Source of the DNA: RBC074 sp964470555
GTDB taxonomy: Bacteria; Acidobacteriota; Blastocatellia; RBC074
Direction of reading: 5' to 3'
Assembly (NCBI GenBank): GCA_964470555.1
Contig: CAYYDG010000010.1
Coordinates: 1-64,000 of the forward strand
DNA: 64,000 nucleotides
Below, piece after piece: positions 8,182 to 16,479 of this stretch (positions within the stretch are counted from its first letter, which is position 1; the number at the start of each line of letters is the position of its first letter). Both the position numbers and the translations under genes were made by a program. The notes under the pieces are model-generated. The model saw only the letters and a program-made list of their open reading frames with translations, searched no databases and was not told the origin of the DNA.

Positions 8182-10435
8182 TGCCGCCTCCCGCCGTCAT
8201 CGCTTTCATCAGAGTTTCGGGCATCAACGGAATTTGCCCTAAAAAAGTCTGAATGCTCGGTTGGCCAATCGCGTCTTCGATGGCATTCAGAATGGCTGGA
8301 GCCGGGCCGTCCATCGGCAATTCGCCAATGCCTTTTGCTCCTGACGGGCCGTAAGCATAAGGCAGTTCTTCAAAGTAAACGCGAATCGGCGGCACATCCG
8401 CCGACGTTGGCATGATGTAATTCGTCATCTGGTTGTTGACCATTCGCCCTTCGCGCCAGACAACGTGTTCATACAGCGCGTACCCGATGGCTTGCGCCAC
8501 GCCGCCTTCGATCTGCCCGGCGGCCAGCACAGGATTGATGACTTTGCCGACTTCCTGCAAGGCGATGAAATCGTCAACGCGCGTTTCGTAAGTCGTCAGA
8601 TCAACGGTGACTTCGGCGACATACACCGCCCAGGCGTAAGCGCCGTAAGCTTCGCCTTGATACTTTTCGTCGTCCCAATGAACGCCCGGCGGCGGTTCGT
8701 ATTTGCTGAAGGATTTCAATTCGCCGTACTTGGCAATGTGTTGGCGACAAGCTTCGGCGAATTCCGCCGCCGAATACCGCTCGCCGAGCAAACCGCTGTT
8801 CACCAATGTTTGCCGCAAACCGAGCGCAGCGGATTCGACCAGCTTGCCGACGATCATCGTCGTGCGCGAAGCGACCGTCGGGCCGCTGTTCGGTACGTTG
8901 GCCGTGTCCGGTTGAGCGATTTCAATTTGATCGAGAGTGATTCCCAACGCATCAGCCGCAATCTGCGAAAAGATGGTGAACGATCCTTGCCCGATTTCCG
9001 TGTTGGAAGTCAGCACGCGCACGTTTCCGGTTTCAGTCGCTTCGATGCCGACGACCGATGACAGATAAACTTCGCCGGAACCGGTAAAGCCTGCGCCGTG
9101 CATAAACGTCGCAAAGCCAATTCCCTTTTTTTCAATCGCGCTTGTCGCGTTGAATTCGGCAAATCGTTTCTTCTTCACGTGGTAATCGCTGAGCTTCAAG
9201 GCGCGTGTCAGCAAAGAATCAAGGTCAATCTTTTCGTTGATGACCTGACCGGTGGAAGTCGTTTCGCCCGATTTCAAAAAGTTGCGGCGGCGTAATTCTT
9301 CAGGCGACAAACCGACGGTTTGCGCGACTTTGTTCAGGTGGCGTTCCATCGCAAAGATGCTTTGCGGAGCGCCGAAGCCGCGAAAGGCTCCGTGCGGCGG
9401 ATGATTGGTGGCGACGGCTCGGCTGCGCACGCGCACGTTCGGCCAGTTGTAAGGCCCGGCGGCGTGAATCGTCCCGCGCGACAACACTACGGAAGAAAGC
9501 GTTGCGTAAGCTCCGCCGTCAATCGTGAAATCAATTTCCGTCGCCAGCAATTTGCCGTCTTTGCCGACCGCCGTGCGGATGCGAGTTTTTGACGGATGGC
9601 GTTTGGTCGTCGCAGCCATATCTTCGGCGCGGTCGTAAATCAGCTTGACCGGTTTGCCCGCTTTCCAGGCCAGCAAAGCCGCGTGCCCGGCAATCATCGA
9701 AGGATATTCTTCCTTGCCGCCGAAACCTCCGCCGGTCACGGCCTGCACCACGCGCACTTTTTCCGGCGACAAGTCGAAAAGTTTGATCAACGCCTTGTGA
9801 ACGTAATACGGGCATTGCATCGAACCCCAAACGGTCACGCCGTCCGTCGGATTGGCAATGGCGATCATGCCGTTCGGTTCGATGTACAACTGCTCCTGAG
9901 CGCCGGTTTCGTATTCGCCTTCGACGATGAAATCCGCTTGCGCCCAGGCGGCATCCACATAGCCTTTTTCGATCAAAAATGTTTTGAAGGTGTTGTCTTC
10001 GCCCCAGATGGTTTCGGTTTGGTTGAGCGAATCTTCGATGCTGAAAATGGCGGGCAGTGGTTCAATCTCGAATGTGATCGCGCGCCGCGCTTCTTCGAGC
10101 AGGTATTTGTCCTTGTGCGCCAGCAACAGAATTGGCTCTTCTGGATGGTTGATGGTTTCGTGCGCCAGGTAAGGCTGGTCTTCCAGAATCAGCGCCACGC
10201 AATTTGCGCCTGGAATGTCTTTAATGTCTTGGGCGGTGACGATGGTGAATTCGTGCCAGGGAATGCCGTCGCCGAACTGAACGCCGCGCAACCGTCCGCG
10301 CGCAATCGGTGACCGCACGGTCACGCCGTGCAGCATGTCAGGAAAGGTCAGATCGTCAACATACCGAGCGCGCCCGGTGACTTTGTCCGTGCCTTCTTTG
10401 CGAAAAATGGATTGGCCAACATGAACTTCAGACAT
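8174..10435 (-). CDS. molybdopterin-binding catalytic subunit of a xanthine dehydrogenase-family hydroxylase
   Basis: Large subunit of about 753 residues. Recognisable Mo-cofactor features in order are GGGFGGKEEYP, PHGAFRGFGAPQ, the EIGQGSFT segment and GAKGIGELP with the catalytic Glu. The AFRGFG form resembles xanthine dehydrogenase-like enzymes rather than CO dehydrogenase, which carries a characteristic AYRCSFR loop that is absent here. The start at ATG 10435 is preferred over a TTG five codons upstream; neither has a clear Shine-Dalgarno. It heads the operon. Adenine deaminase, uricase and guanine deaminase genes are not nearby, so purine breakdown is not assured. Confidence 0.93.
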   Translation of the reverse strand: MSEVHVGQSIFRKEGTDKVTGRARYVDDLTFPDMLHGVTVRSPIARGRLRGVQFGDGIPWHEFTIVTAQDIKDIPGANCVALILEDQPYLAHETINHPEEPILLLAHKDKYLLEEARRAITFEIEPLPAIFSIEDSLNQTETIWGEDNTFKTFLIEKGYVDAAWAQADFIVEGEYETGAQEQLYIEPNGMIAIANPTDGVTVWGSMQCPYYVHKALIKLFDLSPEKVRVVQAVTGGGFGGKEEYPSMIAGHAALLAWKAGKPVKLIYDRAEDMAATTKRHPSKTRIRTAVGKDGKLLATEIDFTIDGGAYATLSSVVLSRGTIHAAGPYNWPNVRVRSRAVATNHPPHGAFRGFGAPQSIFAMERHLNKVAQTVGLSPEELRRRNFLKSGETTSTGQVINEKIDLDSLLTRALKLSDYHVKKKRFAEFNATSAIEKKGIGFATFMHGAGFTGSGEVYLSSVVGIEATETGNVRVLTSNTEIGQGSFTIFSQIAADALGITLDQIEIAQPDTANVPNSGPTVASRTTMIVGKLVESAALGLRQTLVNSGLLGERYSAAEFAEACRQHIAKYGELKSFSKYEPPPGVHWDDEKYQGEAYGAYAWAVYVAEVTVDLTTYETRVDDFIALQEVGKVINPVLAAGQIEGGVAQAIGYALYEHVVWREGRMVNNQMTNYIMPTSADVPPIRVYFEELPYAYGPSGAKGIGELPMDGPAPAILNAIEDAIGQPSIQTFLGQIPLMPETLMKAMTAGGGND

Positions 10436-10578
10436 AACAAGCGACGACAAGATGGGTTACTGCTTTTCCTGGTCGTCATTGGCAAGCGGGAGTTGGCGAC
10501 CGGCTTCGAGCAGTTGGTTTTCAACAGCGTTCAACTCCCGCCAGACTTTAGCATAAGTCCCGGAAAAATTCGGTTTGA

Positions 10579-10753
10579 TGGTTGCCCACTAGGGCTTATT
10601 CATTCTCAGCCACAGAGTCATAGAGACACAGAGTTCTTGATTCGGGCAGCAAACAGTTATTACGTTTTGGCGCTCCATCTTTGATATTTTTCTCTGTGCC
10701 TCGGTGTCTCTGTGGCAAATCAATCTGAGAATGAATAGCCCCTGGTTGCCCAC
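10579..10753. mobile_element. MITE-like inverted-repeat element with 11-bp target-site duplication
   Basis: A 153-bp segment (10590-10742) has long imperfect terminal inverted repeats: ATTCATTCTCAG on the left (10598-10609) matches CTGAGAATGAAT on the right, and internal CACAGAG-type repeats also pair. It is flanked on both sides by the identical 11-mer TGGTTGCCCAC (10579-10589 and 10743-10753). That is the signature of a transposition event of a non-autonomous element. It carries no coding sequence. It lies between the molybdenum hydroxylase operon and the divergent CMD/arsS operon and could affect both promoters. Confidence 0.85.
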
Positions 10754-10904
10754 AAGATGTTCACTGCAGGAAAGCCATGGGAATCATCGTTTCAACTCAC
10801 AAGCCGAGTCAGGTAAGCGAGCTGACCGAACTGGACTGGGCGGATGGCGTAACCTATGCTTCACCGACTTTCATTCCCAATCACAACAGCAAGGAGAAGA
10901 GTTG

Positions 10905-11240
10905 ATGAGTTATTACGAACCCAAAGACCTGGCCCGTTTCGGCGAGATCGGTAAATTCCGCAGCGAATTGGCCGAAAAATTTTTCGAGTATTACAACGCG
11001 GTCACAGGCACGGATGGCGCATTGACCAAACGCGAAAAGGCGTTGATTGCATTGGCGGTCGCGCATTCCGAAAAGTGTCCGTATTGCATTGACGCTTACA
11101 CCACGGCTTGCCTGGAAGCGGGCGCAAACCCTGAAGAAATGACAGAAGCCGTTCATGTCGCCGCGACGATGAAAGCCGGCATCACGCTGGTTCACGGAGT
11201 GCAGATGCACAACGGACTGGAAAAACTTGGGGCGATGTAG
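10905..11240 (+). CDS. carboxymuconolactone decarboxylase/AhpD-like protein of the arsenosugar cluster
   Basis: A 111-residue all-helical protein of the AhpD/CMD fold with the redox-type motif EKCPYCID followed by the TTACLEAG helix. The start is the ATG at 10905 with AAGGAG 8 nt upstream; an upstream extension of the frame runs into the inverted-repeat element and is rejected. It precedes arsS by 21 bp. The pair is known as a conserved unit in which the CMD protein is called arsenosugar biosynthesis-associated peroxidase-like protein; its biochemical role is not firmly established. Confidence 0.9.
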   Translation: MSYYEPKDLARFGEIGKFRSELAEKFFEYYNAVTGTDGALTKREKALIALAVAHSEKCPYCIDAYTTACLEAGANPEEMTEAVHVAATMKAGITLVHGVQMHNGLEKLGAM

Positions 11241-11261
11241 GCGGAAAATCAAAGGGCAAAT

Positions 11262-12254
11262 ATGGAGACGGCGGTTTTACCAGCTTTTGAAGAAACTGTG
11301 ACTCGCAACGGATTGACTCTTTCCCCGATTGGGATCGAGACGTTGCAAGTGAATGTCACGCGGTTGTGCAATCAGGCCTGCCACCATTGCCACGTGGATG
11401 CTTCGCCGAAACGCACAGAGCAAATGGATCGCGCGACTGTTGACAGGTGTCTGGAAATTCTCGCTCGTCACCCAACCATTGCGAAACTGGATTTGACGGG
11501 CGGCGCGCCGGAACTCAATCCGCATTTCGATCATTTCGTCGTCGAAGCCCGACGTTTGGGCAAACATGTCATGGTTCGGCACAATTTGACTGTGACTATT
11601 GACGGCCACCCGCAAACCGGGGAAAGCAAACGCCATCTGCCGGAATTTTTCGCTCGACACCAGGTCGAAGTCATTTCGTCATTGCCCTATTACCAGCAGT
11701 TTTTCACCGACAAGCAGCGCGGCAACGGCGTTTTCGCCAAAAGCATTGAAGCGATGAAGATGCTGAATGCCGTTGGTTACGGCCAGCCGGAAAACGGACT
11801 TGAATTGAATCTGGTGTACAACCCGGTCGGCGCGTTTTTGCCCGCGGCGCAGAAAAGCCTGGAAGAGCAATACAAACGCGAGTTGGCGAACAGGTTCGGC
11901 GTCACGTTCAACCGTTTGTTCACAATCACCAACATGCCCATCAACCGGTTCAGGAAAGATTTGATACGGTTGGAACGTTACGACGATTACCTGACCAGGC
12001 TCATCAATTCATTCAATCCCGCCGCCGCCGAAGGCGTGATGTGTCGTTCGTTAATCAGCGTCGGATACGATGGGCGACTGTTCGATTGCGATTTCAACCA
12101 GATGCTCGACCTGAGTTTGCCGCCGGAAAGTGGAGCGACGATTTTCGATTTCGACCTTGAAAAGCTGACTCGACGCCAGATCATCTTCGACCAGCATTGT
12201 TATGGCTGCACAGCCGGAACAGGCAGCAGTTGCGGCGGCGAGACGGCGGTTTGA
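11262..12254 (+). CDS. arsS: arsenosugar biosynthesis radical SAM protein ArsS
   Basis: Radical SAM enzyme (330 residues) implicated in joining a deoxyadenosyl group to dimethylarsenite on the way to arsenosugars. The [4Fe-4S] motif is in LCNQACHHCHVD (CxxxCxxC, about residues 36-43). The C-terminal domain has a second Cys set including CYGCTAGTGSSC, typical of the ArsS (DUF3641) C-terminus. The partner CMD gene is directly upstream. The methyltransferase arsM that would supply the substrate is not in the window. The stop converges on the next gene with 12 bp between. Confidence 0.93.
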   Translation: METAVLPAFEETVTRNGLTLSPIGIETLQVNVTRLCNQACHHCHVDASPKRTEQMDRATVDRCLEILARHPTIAKLDLTGGAPELNPHFDHFVVEARRLGKHVMVRHNLTVTIDGHPQTGESKRHLPEFFARHQVEVISSLPYYQQFFTDKQRGNGVFAKSIEAMKMLNAVGYGQPENGLELNLVYNPVGAFLPAAQKSLEEQYKRELANRFGVTFNRLFTITNMPINRFRKDLIRLERYDDYLTRLINSFNPAAAEGVMCRSLISVGYDGRLFDCDFNQMLDLSLPPESGATIFDFDLEKLTRRQIIFDQHCYGCTAGTGSSCGGETAV

Positions 12255-12266
12255 CAAGCATTTTCG

Positions 12267-13817
12267 TCAACCGTCGCGTTTCCTCCAGACGACGAAACAC
12301 GTACAGAGAAGCAAAGCGATTCCCAACAACAAACAGCCTCTCAACAGTATGATCAAACGATACGACTTGGCTGGATTCAGAATAATTGGTTGCGGTTCAG
12401 CATAATCACGCAAATCCACAGTTCGCACGTCGGAAACGTCAGGCGGTTTTTCAAACCACCAGCGTTCGGGTTTGGGCCACTGTTCCGCTTGCGAAAAGAA
12501 ACGGCTCTGCAACAGTTTGAAATTGAATTGCGGATGGTTGAATCGCGGATCGTTGAGAAAATTTTCCAACGTTGACTGCCCGGCATCGCTCGCTGCCCGA
12601 TGCAACATGCCGTAATAAAACAGGCTGCCGAGACAGGAAATCGCCAAGCCTATCGTCGCCGCCGCAACCAATGTCGTTTTCTCCAGCAAACCCGGCTTGA
12701 CGGCGCGCAACGCAGCAGCCAGACATAAAATCAACGGCGCGACAGCCGAATGCAGATAACGCGGCCCCCAGACCTCATCCTGCCAGGGAACCAGCAACGA
12801 CAAACTCCCCGCCGAACCGGCCAGAACCAGCCACGAAAAAATCGTCAATTGCGGAGCAACACGAAACGCCGTTCGGCTGACCAGCAAGCCGATCATTGCC
12901 AGCGGAGCGAAAAAAACCAGCCCTTTGTTTCTGGAAAAAAACTGCCCCCATAGATTCAACGCAAAGGTGAACGGAGATTCGATCAACACATTGCGATAGA
13001 CGTAATCCATCAATGAACCATACCTTTGCCAATACAACGCGCGCGAATAACTGCCGATCCAGTAAAACGCCAGAATCAACAGAACCAGGCAGAGCGTTTT
13101 GGCCCATTCCTGTTTCAGAACGCCGAACAAGGCGCGGTAATCACGCCAGTCTCGCCACAAATAAGCGCAGACCAGAAAGCCCAGTGCGGGCAATAAAAAC
13201 AGGCCATTGGATTTGGCGCTGGCGGCGATTCCGGCGGCCAATCCCAAAGCAATGGTTCGCGGCCAGGTTGCAGGCTTTTCGTAATTCAATGCCAGAAATC
13301 CGGCGAGCAGCAGAAAGAAGGATTGCGTGGTTTCCAGTCCAATGTAAGCGTAAGGCCACAACATAGTGGCGAAGCTCGCCGCCAACGTGACGGCAATCGC
13401 CGGTTTCCAATCGCCAGTCAATCGCCGACTCCATTTCAAGATAATCGCGCTGGTCAACGCGGTCAGTAAAATCGGTTGAAACGACATGAGACGATCCGCC
13501 AGGTCGGAGCTTTTGACGGGCAACAACGGCTGAAGCAGCAACAACGGAACTTCAAACAACATTTCGACCGCGCCATGCCTGGGCCAGTTGACGACAAATT
13601 GGCTGAAATTCCCATTGAGCAATTGCCACAAATTGGCGGTGATTTGTTGAGCCGCTTCGATGTTTTCGCCCATGTAACCCATGCCGGAAATCGCCAGCGG
13701 AGAAAACGACAGGTAGACCAGAAACACGGCCACGAACCAGAACAAGGCAATTCTGTATTCGACAAAGGCATTCACTTGCGAAAGCTTCGCCCGCGCAGAC
13801 AACTCCGATAAAGACAT
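12267..13817 (-). CDS. polytopic membrane protein, PMT/ArnT-like glycosyltransferase
   Basis: 516 residues with about ten to twelve membrane helices and a GYMGENIEAAQQ loop after the first helix, the position where GT-C glycosyltransferases carry a catalytic Asp or Glu. The layout is like the dolichyl-phosphate mannosyltransferase family: many helices and a large hydrophilic C-terminal part with an Arg/Lys tail. It probably transfers a sugar from a polyprenyl-phosphate donor on the periplasmic side; donor and acceptor are unknown. It is monocistronic and convergent with arsS. Confidence 0.75.
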   Translation of the reverse strand: MSLSELSARAKLSQVNAFVEYRIALFWFVAVFLVYLSFSPLAISGMGYMGENIEAAQQITANLWQLLNGNFSQFVVNWPRHGAVEMLFEVPLLLLQPLLPVKSSDLADRLMSFQPILLTALTSAIILKWSRRLTGDWKPAIAVTLAASFATMLWPYAYIGLETTQSFFLLLAGFLALNYEKPATWPRTIALGLAAGIAASAKSNGLFLLPALGFLVCAYLWRDWRDYRALFGVLKQEWAKTLCLVLLILAFYWIGSYSRALYWQRYGSLMDYVYRNVLIESPFTFALNLWGQFFSRNKGLVFFAPLAMIGLLVSRTAFRVAPQLTIFSWLVLAGSAGSLSLLVPWQDEVWGPRYLHSAVAPLILCLAAALRAVKPGLLEKTTLVAAATIGLAISCLGSLFYYGMLHRAASDAGQSTLENFLNDPRFNHPQFNFKLLQSRFFSQAEQWPKPERWWFEKPPDVSDVRTVDLRDYAEPQPIILNPAKSYRLIILLRGCLLLGIALLLCTCFVVWRKRDG

Positions 13818-14180
13818 TGGTGTACAACCTCAGTTCTCAAAAATGGATTTGGCCGATCATCGTTCGCTGCAATGGCAGAGGTCAGCGACAACGAGTGTGA
13901 GCAAGGCCGGAATCTGAAAATCAACAGTTATGTTTGACTGAACTTTTTGGCGCTTTCTTGTGAACGCCTGCTTCTTTGCGTGGGCAACATAAGTTTACAG
14001 CTTGTGAGAGTCGTCAATGTGAGAAAAGTTGAGAAAAATTTCAACCCTGTCTTAATTCATTCACCTGGAAGATCGGGATTTTATCGCTGAAAGTTGAAAC
14101 ATCACTTTTCTCATAAGATACTGCGCACGATTTCCAAATCATCATTTCCACATACAGATTTTCAAAAGGAAGGTGGCGCG
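13818..14180. other. intergenic region between divergent genes
   Basis: About 360 bp separating the PMT-like gene from the HerA-like ATPase gene, which point away from each other, so both promoters should lie here. The right half is AT-rich with A-tract runs around 14020-14040. No RNA gene, repeat element or confident promoter pair was found. Confidence 0.4.
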
Positions 14181-15650
14181 ATGGCTGACCCGATCTTGAT
14201 TGCCAAAGACAGCGAAAAAATCTACCTGCTGCCCAAAATGGCGAACCGACATGGCTTGATTGCCGGAGCGACCGGCACGGGCAAGAGCGTGACTTTGCGC
14301 GTGATGGCCGAATCCTTTGCCAAACTCGGCATCCCGGTGTTTATGGCCGACGTGAAAGGCGATCTGGCCGGAATTTGTCAGCCCGGCGGCGACAATAAGA
14401 AAGTGTCTGAGCGCGCCACGGTATTCGGCTTCGACAATTTCGACTACACGGCTTTTCCCGTCATGTTCTGGGATGTGTTCGGCGAACAGGGACATCCGCT
14501 GCGAACTACGATTTCCGAGATGGGGCCGGTCTTGCTGACACGCATTTTGAACCTGAACGACACTCAGGGCGGCGTGCTGTCTCTGGTCTTCAAAGTTGCC
14601 GATGACAATGGTCTGCTCTTGCTCGATCTGAAAGATTTGCGGGCGATGCTGCAATTCGTCGCCGAAAACGCCAAATCGCTGACCACCGAATACGGCAACG
14701 TTTCCGCCGCCAGCGTCGGAGCCATTCAACGCCGCTTGCTGGAACTGGAACAACAGGGCGGAGACAAATTCCTGGGCGAACCGGCGCTGAACATGGACGA
14801 CATGATGCAGACCGGCGACAACGGCTACGGGTACATCAACATTCTGGCCGCTGATAAATTGATGCAGGCGCCCAAACTGTACGCGACTTTTCTGTTGTGG
14901 ATGTTGTCGGAGCTTTACGAAAACCTGCCCGAAGTCGGCGATCTGGAAAAACCGAAGATGGTCTTTTTCTTCGACGAAGCGCATTTGCTGTTTGACGACG
15001 CGCCAGACGCCTTGTTGCAAAAGATAGAACAAGTCGTCCGCCTGATTCGCTCGAAAGGCATTGGCGTGTATTTCGTCAGCCAAAACCCGCTGGACATTCC
15101 AGACGTGGTGTTGGGGCAATTGGGCAATCGCGTTCAACACGCCTTGCGCGCCTTCACCCCGCGCGACCAGAAAGCAGTCAAGGCCGCCGCGACGACTTTT
15201 CGCCCAAACCCTGACGTGAACGTAGAAGCCGCGATCACCGAACTCGGCGTCGGGGAAGCGCTGGTTTCAATGCTGGATGAAAAAGGAACGCCGGGAATCG
15301 TTCGCCGCGCCCTTGTCGCTCCGCCACACAGCAAACTTGGCGCAATCACGCCCGCTGAACGCCAATCCGTCATCAACGCTTCGATCATCGCCGGGCATTA
15401 TGAAAACTTCGTGGATCGGGAATCGGCTTACGAAATGTTGAAAGCGCGCGCCGAACAAACCGCGGCACAGTTGCAACAACAGGCGGCTCCACAAAAACAG
15501 GAGGCTTCGCCGTTGATGGACACTGCGGGCGATATGCTGGGCGCATTTGCCAGAAGCGCCGCCCGGTCGTTGGGCACGACGGTCGGGCGTCAGATTCTTC
15601 GAGGTGTGTTGGGTTCTATTTTCGGCGGCTCTGGAACGAGAAAAAGATAA
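14181..15650 (+). CDS. HerA-like helicase/ATPase (DUF853 family, YjgR-like)
   Basis: 489-residue P-loop ATPase of the HerA/FtsK superfamily. Walker A is GATGTGKS (about 29-36), Walker B KMVFFFDEAHLLF, and the later segment IRSKGIGVYFVSQNPLDIP fits the arginine-finger/sensor part. The C-terminal tail is Gln- and Ala-rich. The start at ATG 14181 has AAGGAAGGTGG upstream; the longer frame from 14094 is rejected. The YjgR-type proteins are widespread but their substrate is uncertain; no NurA nuclease partner is present here. Confidence 0.9.
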   Translation: MADPILIAKDSEKIYLLPKMANRHGLIAGATGTGKSVTLRVMAESFAKLGIPVFMADVKGDLAGICQPGGDNKKVSERATVFGFDNFDYTAFPVMFWDVFGEQGHPLRTTISEMGPVLLTRILNLNDTQGGVLSLVFKVADDNGLLLLDLKDLRAMLQFVAENAKSLTTEYGNVSAASVGAIQRRLLELEQQGGDKFLGEPALNMDDMMQTGDNGYGYINILAADKLMQAPKLYATFLLWMLSELYENLPEVGDLEKPKMVFFFDEAHLLFDDAPDALLQKIEQVVRLIRSKGIGVYFVSQNPLDIPDVVLGQLGNRVQHALRAFTPRDQKAVKAAATTFRPNPDVNVEAAITELGVGEALVSMLDEKGTPGIVRRALVAPPHSKLGAITPAERQSVINASIIAGHYENFVDRESAYEMLKARAEQTAAQLQQQAAPQKQEASPLMDTAGDMLGAFARSAARSLGTTVGRQILRGVLGSIFGGSGTRKR

Positions 15651-15783
15651 AACTTCAAACATGACCTGATTGATTCTGGCGTTGGCCGTGTCGGAGATTT
15701 TGCCGTCCACCGGCACAACGATTTCAATTTCAGTGAGTAGAGCGTTTAAGACGCGCACTTACAATTTCTTCAGCAACCAATTT

Positions 15784-15830
15784 TTGACTGCCTGCCGCGA
15801 CGCAGATAGAATCCGATTGATTCTCTATCC
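15784..15830 (+). promoter_or_regulatory. sigma70-type promoter with overlapping palindrome
   Basis: TTGACT (15784-15789) and TAGAAT (15807-15812) are separated by exactly 17 bp, 46 bp before the start of the split sigma-factor gene. An inverted repeat, GATAGAATC against GATTCTCTATC with a 2-nt bulge, covers the -10 box and the start point (15806-15830), as an operator would. Confidence 0.6.
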
Positions 15831-15857
15831 CACTGCGATCTGTGGACACCAAACGGC

Positions 15858-16262
15858 ATGGCAAACATTCCTATGACTCCCGAAAATTTCGAGCGTCTAT
15901 TGCTCTGTCTCAACTCCAACCGTGAAAAAGCCGGAGAGGAATATCTCCTACTTTGGCAGAAAATGCGGGAGTATTTTGCTGCGCGAGGTTCTGTTCATCC
16001 CGAAGAACTGGCTGATGAAACCGTCAGCAGGTTGGCAAAAAAAATCGCCGATGGCGAAGAGATTCGCAACATCTACAAATACAGTTATGGACTCGCGCGA
16101 TTGATCTGGATGGAATCTTTGAGAAAGCACGAAAATAGCCACGTCTCGTTCGAAGACGCTCCCGTGTTGCCGTTCGCTCTGCAAGATTTTCTGCTTTTGA
16201 AAGAGGAAAACGCCTGCTATCTGCATTGCCTACACCAACTCACAAACGAAGAAAAAAACTGA
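15858..16262 (+). CDS. sigma-70-like RNA polymerase sigma factor, N-terminal part (frame ends at a slippery site)
   Basis: 134 residues in this frame. The segment MTPENFERLLLCLNSNREKA followed by an EELADETVSRLAKKI region is like the divergent ECF-type sigma factors common in Acidobacteria. The frame stops with TGA at 16260-16262, in the middle of the expected region 4, and the rest of the domain continues in the -1 frame (to 16438). The stop is preceded directly by A AAA AAC (16253-16259) in the phase needed for -1 slippage. Either a programmed frameshift, transcriptional slippage on A7, a single-base deletion or a sequencing error would explain this. The start could also be the ATG at 15873. 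Confidence 0.75.
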   Translation: MANIPMTPENFERLLLCLNSNREKAGEEYLLLWQKMREYFAARGSVHPEELADETVSRLAKKIADGEEIRNIYKYSYGLARLIWMESLRKHENSHVSFEDAPVLPFALQDFLLLKEENACYLHCLHQLTNEEKN

Positions 16263-16438
16263 TTGTCGAATACTGGGAACAGGAAAATGACGATCTGCAT
16301 TATGAAGCGCGCAAGCATCAGGCTGAAAAAATGGGAATTTCATCAACCGCGCTGAGAATTCGTGTCTTTAGAATCAGAAAGAAGCTCGAAGATTGTCTGA
16401 TGAATTGTCGTAAGAACGGGCCACCAAAGACGAAATGA
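16226..16438 (+). CDS. sigma-70-like factor, C-terminal region 4 (in -1 frame)
   Basis: Continuation of the upstream sigma-like gene: after the A7 tract the -1 frame reads KKLIVEYWEQEND and then a helix-turn-helix, EKMGISSTALRIRVFRIRKK, ending after a Cys-containing tail. Joined at the heptamer, the two parts give about 194 residues, a normal size for the family. No good independent start codon or ribosome-binding site exists for this part alone, so it is likely made only as a fusion or not at all. Confidence 0.6.
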   Translation: MPTPTHKRRKKLIVEYWEQENDDLHYEARKHQAEKMGISSTALRIRVFRIRKKLEDCLMNCRKNGPPKTK

Positions 16439-16479
16439 TTTTACGAATCCTGTCACATACTACTGAAGGATGATTTTTA

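Noticed and set aside
8174..10435. Aerobic CO dehydrogenase large subunit
   Set aside because: The active-site loop with the CO dehydrogenase-specific Cys is absent (AFRGFG present instead).
15660..15758. Short protein-like stretch on the minus strand (EIVVPVDGKISDTANARIN)
   Set aside because: Interesting composition, but the frame runs into the HerA-like gene in antisense and has no conserved start; possible relic only.
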